A program made the position numbers and the translations under genes. The notes below the pieces were generated by a model that saw only the letters and a list, made by a program, of their open reading frames with translations, was not told where the DNA came from and did no database searches. Below are positions 57,879 to 64,000 of a DNA stretch of 64,000 bases, in pieces; position 1 is the stretch's first letter, and every line of letters starts with the position of its first letter. The stretch covers positions 1 to 64,000 of the forward strand of contig DXEN01000010.1 in NCBI GenBank assembly GCA_019114945.1. The letters run 5' to 3'. Origin of the DNA: Candidatus Parabacteroides intestinigallinarum. GTDB lineage: Bacteria; Bacteroidota; Bacteroidia; Bacteroidales; Tannerellaceae.

Positions 57879-59276
57879 TCAAATACCTTTCCCTGTAAAA
57901 ACTGTCTTAACCGTATAGATAAGAATCGTCAAATCCAAAAGAAGCGACATATTCTCATAATATAATATATCATATTTCAAACGTTCGACCATTTGCTCCA
58001 CGTTCTCCGCGTATCCATATTTCACCATTCCCAGCGAGGTAATCCCCGGGCGCACGTTGTGCAACAGATAATAGTAGGGCGCCTTTCGCACGATCCTATC
58101 AATGAAATACTTCCGTTCCGGGCGAGGTCCCACCAGCGACATATCGCCCTTCAAGACATTCCAGAACTGTGGCAACTCATCCAACCGATACTTACGCATC
58201 ACCCGCCCGAAGGGAGTGATCCGCCGGTCGTTCTCGCTGGCGAGCAACGGCCCCCGCTCCTCGGCATCCACGTACATCGTGCGAAACTTATAAATCCGGA
58301 ACGGCCTTCCCCGGTATCCGATCCGCTCCTGGCTGAAAAAGACAGGACCCGGAGAATCCCGCTTCACTCGCCAAGCGATATATACGAATAAAGGCGAGAG
58401 GACAACCAGCGCGACAACCGACAATACCTTGTCCATAAAGAGCTTTATATTTTGCTCGATCGGCCGGAAATTATTTCCCGTAACATCTACCAACGGGACG
58501 CCCTTGATTGTCTGGATCTTCACGTGCGACCACCAACCAGACTTATCCGCCCATACTTTTACCGGCCGTTTATAACTATATAATGAATATAATATATCAA
58601 TCAGCCGGTCGGTCTTGTCCAAAGCCACCACCAACTCGTCCACCCGTTTCTCCTCCACAAGCGAAGGCAAGCAAGCCAACGTCCCCACGACGCGACGCGG
58701 ATCAATGCCCGCGTATCTCTCCTCCTCCCCTTCCGCTACAAAGCCCACTACGTTGTATCCCAAGCGATACAGATCCGCGGCTATGCGATCAGCGTTCTTT
58801 CCCGCGCCGATAATCAGCACGTTCAAGGCCCATTCCCGCCGCTCTATCTTTCGTAATCCCGCTTGCGTTATCGACAATCGGAACAAGTATGTAAAGAGGA
58901 ACTGCACCCCCCAAAGGGAGAAAAACATATCATAATAAATATGGTAGGAACGGGGCAGGTCATTCAACACCAAGGCAAAGAACAACACCAGGACACCCAC
59001 GGTCACCGTCCCCAAGGTAGAGAACAACTCGGACAGCCTCGACTTGCCGAAAGGCTCGTTATAATAACCGGAAAACCAATAGAGAATCAACCAAAACAGC
59101 GGGATCAACACTTGTCCCTTAAAGAAAAGAGTATGCGACAAATAAGCCCCGAACGTATAGAATCCCTCATATACCGCTATCTCGTTATAACGTATCCAGC
59201 TGAACAACAGCCACGCCACGACCGACGCTATACAATCGGAAACTATATATTTACCGGCTTGCGCACTCTTCCTCAT
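57879..59276 (-). CDS. Undecaprenyl-phosphate sugar phosphotransferase (WcaJ/polyprenyl glycosylphosphotransferase family)
   Basis: PGPVFFSQERIGYRGRPFRIYKFRTMYVDAEERGPLLASENDRRITPFGRVMRKYRLDELPQFWNVLKGDMSLVGPRPER. Confidence 0.94.
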   Translation of the reverse strand: MRKSAQAGKYIVSDCIASVVAWLLFSWIRYNEIAVYEGFYTFGAYLSHTLFFKGQVLIPLFWLILYWFSGYYNEPFGKSRLSELFSTLGTVTVGVLVLFFALVLNDLPRSYHIYYDMFFSLWGVQFLFTYLFRLSITQAGLRKIERREWALNVLIIGAGKNADRIAADLYRLGYNVVGFVAEGEEERYAGIDPRRVVGTLACLPSLVEEKRVDELVVALDKTDRLIDILYSLYSYKRPVKVWADKSGWWSHVKIQTIKGVPLVDVTGNNFRPIEQNIKLFMDKVLSVVALVVLSPLFVYIAWRVKRDSPGPVFFSQERIGYRGRPFRIYKFRTMYVDAEERGPLLASENDRRITPFGRVMRKYRLDELPQFWNVLKGDMSLVGPRPERKYFIDRIVRKAPYYYLLHNVRPGITSLGMVKYGYAENVEQMVERLKYDILYYENMSLLLDLTILIYTVKTVFTGKGI

Positions 59277-59279
59277 TCC

Positions 59280-59840
59280 CTATCGAATTACTCGTACGAG
59301 CCCTCCCGCCCCCAATTTGATGATATGGGAAGGTTCCGCCGGGGTTTTGTCCTCCTGACGATATCCCACGATATAATCCACCCCTTTCTTTATGGTCTCA
59401 GAAATCTCCCCGAAATTGGCGGGCGAAGGCTCGCCACTCACATTGGCGGAGGTCGACACTAACGGTCTGCGGAAACGCTCGCAAAGTTTTTGGGAGAATT
59501 CCTCGTTCGTGACGCGTATCCCCACGCTCCCATCTTCCGCCAACAAGTTCGGCGCGAGGTTCTTCGCGTTCGAATAAATAATAGTCAATGGCTTGTCGGC
59601 CAGACGAATCAAATCCCAAGCGATATCCGGCACATCCGACACGTAACGGTCCAACTTTGCGTCGCTATCGAGCAAGACCAACATGGCCTTATTGTCCGAC
59701 CGTCGCTTCAGCTCATACACCCTTTGTACGGCCTTCTCGTTGGTCGCGTCGCAACCAATCCCCCAGATCGTGTCTGTCGGATACAGGATAATGCCACCCG
59801 CTGACAGCACCTCACAAGCTTTTTTAATGTCTTCTATCAT
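59280..59840 (-). CDS. L-threonylcarbamoyladenylate synthase (Sua5/YrdC family)
   Basis: AGGIILYPTDTIWGIGCDATNEKAVQRVYELKRRSDNKAMLVLL; STSANVSGEPSPANFGEI. Confidence 0.95.
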   Translation of the reverse strand: MIEDIKKACEVLSAGGIILYPTDTIWGIGCDATNEKAVQRVYELKRRSDNKAMLVLLDSDAKLDRYVSDVPDIAWDLIRLADKPLTIIYSNAKNLAPNLLAEDGSVGIRVTNEEFSQKLCERFRRPLVSTSANVSGEPSPANFGEISETIKKGVDYIVGYRQEDKTPAEPSHIIKLGAGGLVRVIR

Positions 59841-60051
59841 TCTATCCTTATTATATCCTCGCGAATGTACAAATCATTCTCCGACTTCAAAAAAATAATA
59901 ACAAAAAAACGATTTTCACACAGCCATACCCTATATCCCATTTTTAATTCCTATTTTTACGGATTAAATGCGCCCTGTAAGCATCACCCGCCTGTTTTAT
60001 CCGAGGGTGAAGGACGCTATGTGAGCGAAAAAAAGAAAAAAACAATATATA

Positions 60052-61776
60052 ATGATTAACAAATGGAACTTTCGAACCCCATCCGAAGAAGAGTTACGCA
60101 AGAGGGATTTGCTGGCGGCTGAGTTAGGGCTCAGCCCCGTGATTTGTCTGCTACTCGTTCAACGAGGTATCACTTCTCCCGAAGAGGCGAAACGGTTTTT
60201 TAAACCTAATTTAAATGATTTGCACGATCCATTCCTGATGCCGGATATGGACAAGGCGGTAAAACGCTTGAACAAGGCATTGGGAAACAAAGAGAAGATC
60301 TTGATCTATGGCGATTACGACGTAGATGGGACGACGGCGGTATCGCTCGTCTACAAATATCTGCGTCCTTATTCATCTTATCTGGACTTTTATATTCCCG
60401 ATAGGTACGACGAAGGGTATGGCATCTCTTATAAAGGTATCGATTATGCCGTCGAGAATGGCATATCGTTGGTGATATCATTGGATTGCGGCATCAAGGC
60501 GATCGAGAAAATCGAGTACGCCAAGCAAAAAGGTGTCGATTTCATCATCTGCGATCACCACATGCCCGACGCTACCCTACCCGACGCGGTAGCCGTATTG
60601 GATGCCAAACGCGCGGACTCCCAATATCCGTACGAGCACCTGTCCGGTTGCGGGGTAGGATTCAAATTCATGCAAGCGTTCGCCCAAAGCAACAACTTCC
60701 CTTTCACGGATTTGGAGAAATTGCTTGAGCTGACCGCCGTAAGCATCGCCTCGGACATCGTTCCCATCACGGGCGAGAACCGGATCTTGGCATATTATGG
60801 CCTAAAGCAACTGAACAATAACCCCAGCTTCGGCTTGAAGGGAATTATCGACGTATGCGGGCTATCGGGCAAAGAGATTACGATCAGCGATATCGTGTTC
60901 AAGATAGGCCCCCGTATCAACGCCTCCGGACGCATGATGAACGGGAAAGAGGCCGTGGAGCTACTCTTGTCTAAAGATAGGGCCACCGCCAAGGAGAAAA
61001 GCGAGAGCATCAATCAATACAACGAGGAACGGAAGGAGCTGGATAAAAAAATCACGGACGAGGCGAACGCGATCATCGAGGAGGTACAGCACAAGGAAGA
61101 CCGGAAGGCGATCGTCGTATATAATCCCAACTGGCACAAGGGCGTGATTGGCATCGTCGCCTCGCGACTGACCGAGAAGTATTACCGGCCGGCCGTGGTG
61201 CTTACGAAATCCTCCGGCTTGATCACCGGCTCGGCACGCTCCGTCATGGGATTCGATATCTATAAGGCGATCGAGAGTTGCAGGGATTTATTGGAAAACT
61301 TTGGCGGACACACATACGCGGCCGGCCTCTCCCTAAAAGAGGAGAACCTGGAAGCTTTCACCGAGCGATTCCAGCGAATAGCGGCGGAGGAAATCATACC
61401 GGAGCGAATGATTCCGCAAATAGATATCGACGCGGTCCTGGATTTGCGAGAGATCAATCAAAAGTTCGTAAGCGACCTGAAGAAGATGAGTCCCTTCGGA
61501 CCGGAGAACCAAAAACCCATCTTTTGCTCGCTCGACGTAAAAGATTATGGGACGAGCAAACTGGTCGGCAAGGAATTGGAGCATATCAAGCTGGAATTGA
61601 TCGATGGAAACTCGAGCACGCCCATCCATGCCATCGCGTTCGGGATGCACAAGCATAACGAGCACATCAAGAGCATGAAACCTTTTAACATCTGCTACAC
61701 GATCGAGGAAAACACCTACAACGGTAACACCTCTATCCAGCTGATGATCAAGGATATCAAATCGGGCGGAATATAA
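60052..61776 (+). CDS. recJ: Single-stranded-DNA-specific exonuclease RecJ
   Basis: ILIYGDYDVDGTTAVSLVYKYL; ICDHHMPDATLPDAVAVLDAKR. Confidence 0.96.
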   Translation: MINKWNFRTPSEEELRKRDLLAAELGLSPVICLLLVQRGITSPEEAKRFFKPNLNDLHDPFLMPDMDKAVKRLNKALGNKEKILIYGDYDVDGTTAVSLVYKYLRPYSSYLDFYIPDRYDEGYGISYKGIDYAVENGISLVISLDCGIKAIEKIEYAKQKGVDFIICDHHMPDATLPDAVAVLDAKRADSQYPYEHLSGCGVGFKFMQAFAQSNNFPFTDLEKLLELTAVSIASDIVPITGENRILAYYGLKQLNNNPSFGLKGIIDVCGLSGKEITISDIVFKIGPRINASGRMMNGKEAVELLLSKDRATAKEKSESINQYNEERKELDKKITDEANAIIEEVQHKEDRKAIVVYNPNWHKGVIGIVASRLTEKYYRPAVVLTKSSGLITGSARSVMGFDIYKAIESCRDLLENFGGHTYAAGLSLKEENLEAFTERFQRIAAEEIIPERMIPQIDIDAVLDLREINQKFVSDLKKMSPFGPENQKPIFCSLDVKDYGTSKLVGKELEHIKLELIDGNSSTPIHAIAFGMHKHNEHIKSMKPFNICYTIEENTYNGNTSIQLMIKDIKSGGI

Positions 61777-61787
61777 GGAGAGGGAAG

Positions 61788-63704
61788 GTGGACATCTACC
61801 ATGAAATATTAGAGCGATATTGGGGATATCCTTCCTTCCGCCCCCTGCAAGAGGAGATCATACATTCCGTATGCGCCGGCAATGATACGTTAGGATTGAT
61901 GCCGACAGGAGGTGGCAAATCGATTACTTTCCAAGTACCGGCCTTAACGATGGAAGGTATTTGCGTCGTCGTCACGCCACTGATCGCCTTGATGAAAGAT
62001 CAAGTGGACAACCTTCGCAGGGTGGGAATCAAGGCTACGGCGGTTTATTCAGGGATGAGCCGCCACGAGATTATCACGCAACTGGAGAATTGTATCTTCG
62101 GCGATTACAAATTCCTTTATGTCTCGCCCGAGCGTTTGGCTACGGAAATCTTCCGGGCCAAACTCGCGGCGATGAAGGTTTGCTTGTTGGTCGTGGACGA
62201 GAGCCATTGCATCTCCCAATGGGGCTACGATTTCCGTCCCTCGTACCTTCGCATCGCGGAGATACGGGACGCGTTGCCCGACGTACCGGTATTGGCGCTA
62301 ACCGCCACCGCTACGCGAGAGGTGATAGATGACATTCAGGAACGGCTGAAGTTCAAGCGAAAGAATGTGTTCCGGAAAAGTTTCGCCCGGAAAAACCTGG
62401 CGTATATTGTCCGCCGGACCGACGATAAGCTAAATACGCTCATCCATATATTAGGAAAAGTCCCAGGTTCGGCCATCGTATATGTACGCAACCGGAAACG
62501 GACCAAGGAAATAGCCACCAGCTTACGAGAAGCGGGAATATCGGCCGATTTTTTCCACGCCGGCTTGAACCGGGACGAAAAAGAATCCCGGCAAGCCCGC
62601 TGGAAGGACAACGAATGCCGGGTAATCGTCTCGACCAACGCTTTTGGCATGGGCATCGACAAGCCGGACGTACGTTTAGTAATCCATGTCGATATGCCGG
62701 GATCGCTGGAAGAATACTACCAAGAAGCCGGACGAGCCGGGCGGGATGAGAAAAAAGCGTACGCCGTAGCGCTATGCTCGCCGACAGACAATGCCAAGTT
62801 AAAAAAGAGGTTATCGGACGAGTTCCCGGAAAAAGCGTTTATCTATCGGGTGTACGAGGCTTTAGGCAACTATTTCCAGATTGCCGTAGGATATGGTTTG
62901 GATACGGTACACGATTTCTCGCTGACCGATTTCTGCTCGGTCTACAAACTCCCGATCTTGCAAACGCATCATGCCCTGAAAATCTTGGAATTATCCGGAT
63001 ACATCGAGTATACCGAAGAGGTGGACAACGCTTCCCGCCTGATGTTTACGGCAACCCGCGACGAATTGTATAAATATTTAGGCGATAACCAGCGCACGAA
63101 TACGGTGGTGCAAGCGTTATTGCGTTCTTATACAGGTTTGTTCGCCGACTACGCGTACATCGACGAGAGCACGATCGCGACCCGTGCGCATGTCACGCCC
63201 CAAGAGGTATACGACACCTTGGTCGGTTTGTCCAAATACAGGATCGTAAACTATATCCCCCATAAGAAAACCCCGTTGATTATCTATACCCAAACCCGCG
63301 AGGATCAGCGTTATTTAGTGATTCCCCGCACGGCGTATGAGGAACGAAAGAAACGCTTGGAAAAACGGATCGGGAAGGTCCTGGAATATATCAACGAGGA
63401 GCACGTCTGCCGCTCACGTATGTTGCTCGCCTATTTCGGGGAAACGGACGCGGAACCTTGCGGCCAATGCGATGTATGTTTATCCAAACACGCGTCCCGG
63501 CTCACGAACGGAGAGTTCGAAGCGATTCGAGAAGCATTATCGCGAGAGCTGGCCGATCGTCCGCTGCCCGTTAAAGAACTTATCGAAAAAATGCCTTTCA
63601 CGCAAGAGAAAAGCCTCACGGCGATTCGCTTCCTGGCGGATCAAGACGAGCATTTCACCTTAGAGGATGGCTATCTCTCCCTCCAGACGACAACAAACCC
63701 GTAA
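61788..63704 (+). CDS. recQ: ATP-dependent DNA helicase RecQ (GTG start)
   Basis: MPTGGGKSITFQVPAL; VVDESHCISQWGYDFRPSY; GRAGRDEKKAY; Cys cluster CRSRMLLAYFGETDAEPCGQCDVC. Confidence 0.96.
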   Translation: MDIYHEILERYWGYPSFRPLQEEIIHSVCAGNDTLGLMPTGGGKSITFQVPALTMEGICVVVTPLIALMKDQVDNLRRVGIKATAVYSGMSRHEIITQLENCIFGDYKFLYVSPERLATEIFRAKLAAMKVCLLVVDESHCISQWGYDFRPSYLRIAEIRDALPDVPVLALTATATREVIDDIQERLKFKRKNVFRKSFARKNLAYIVRRTDDKLNTLIHILGKVPGSAIVYVRNRKRTKEIATSLREAGISADFFHAGLNRDEKESRQARWKDNECRVIVSTNAFGMGIDKPDVRLVIHVDMPGSLEEYYQEAGRAGRDEKKAYAVALCSPTDNAKLKKRLSDEFPEKAFIYRVYEALGNYFQIAVGYGLDTVHDFSLTDFCSVYKLPILQTHHALKILELSGYIEYTEEVDNASRLMFTATRDELYKYLGDNQRTNTVVQALLRSYTGLFADYAYIDESTIATRAHVTPQEVYDTLVGLSKYRIVNYIPHKKTPLIIYTQTREDQRYLVIPRTAYEERKKRLEKRIGKVLEYINEEHVCRSRMLLAYFGETDAEPCGQCDVCLSKHASRLTNGEFEAIREALSRELADRPLPVKELIEKMPFTQEKSLTAIRFLADQDEHFTLEDGYLSLQTTTNP

Positions 63705-63715
63705 CGCGCCATAAA

Positions 63716-63817
63716 TCGCACCTATGTTCTCCGGCCGATGCACGTATGTGTCTTTGCCAATACACGTATGTTAAAATGCCAACGCACGTATGTGTCTTTG
63801 CCAACACACCTATGTTC
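63716..63817. repeat. Array H: 22-nt period, homologous to array D
   Basis: Units at 63718, 63740, 63762, 63784, 63806; linkers tctccggcc, tgtctttgccaa, taaaatgc match array D. Confidence 0.95.
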
Positions 63818-63835
63818 ATGCGGACAGACAAAAAG

Positions 63836-63878
63836 AAGAGAGTGTGTCAAATCTTGTATTGTGACACACCCTCCTTCT
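63836..63878. terminator. Bidirectional intrinsic terminator
   Basis: GAGAGTGTGTCA ... TGACACACCCTC between convergent genes. Confidence 0.75.
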
Positions 63879-63908
63879 CCTAAAAATCAAGTATTTGAAG
63901 CGATATCC

Positions 63909-64000
63909 TTATTTCTTCTGCTCCAACTGCAACGTCTTGGTCGGCTGGTCGCAAACCTCCGTCGGGCCAAAGTACTGGATCGGACCCGGATAAACGTAGC
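63909..64000 (-). CDS. C-terminus of a CDS cut by the window edge (tentatively PPi-dependent phosphofructokinase)
   Basis: Minus strand YVYPGPIQYFGPTEVCDQPTKTLQLEQKK*; product guess from memory only. Confidence 0.35.
   Translation of the reverse strand, partial: YVYPGPIQYFGPTEVCDQPTKTLQLEQKK

Overview
This 64 kb window looks like a Bacteroidales chromosome, most like Parabacteroides: TAnnTTTG -7 boxes, SusC/SusD, type III glutamine synthetase and the GGGtGRT family. It contains mostly housekeeping and metabolic genes: clpC (partial), gltB-gltD-asnB, dapF-dapL, glutamine synthetase III, nadE, fmt, recJ, recQ. Accessory loci include an ECF sigma/FecR/SusC/SusD/GDPD uptake locus, an AAA+ ATPase with two YbjN-like proteins, an MBOAT-SGNH-SGNH acyltransferase operon, two toxin-antitoxin pairs and an oxidoreductase cassette with decayed gene fragments. 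No tRNA, rRNA, CRISPR array or transposase was recognised. The most striking signal is non-coding. At least nine intergenic arrays of short palindromic units were found. Core sequences differ between loci, but the periods fall only on 22, 23 (one array has two 24-nt steps) or 41 nt. Two arrays 38 kb apart are homologous, two others share an 8-bp core, and two run into the ends of coding genes (one supplies the gltD stop codon). Other candidates are an unannotated transcript at 54.67-54.99 kb encoding two Trp-rich small ORFs, a ~206 bp imperfect palindrome (MITE-like or structured leader) at 54.03-54.23 kb, and a structured leader upstream of a cysteine-less TlpA-like protein at 47.4-47.55 kb.
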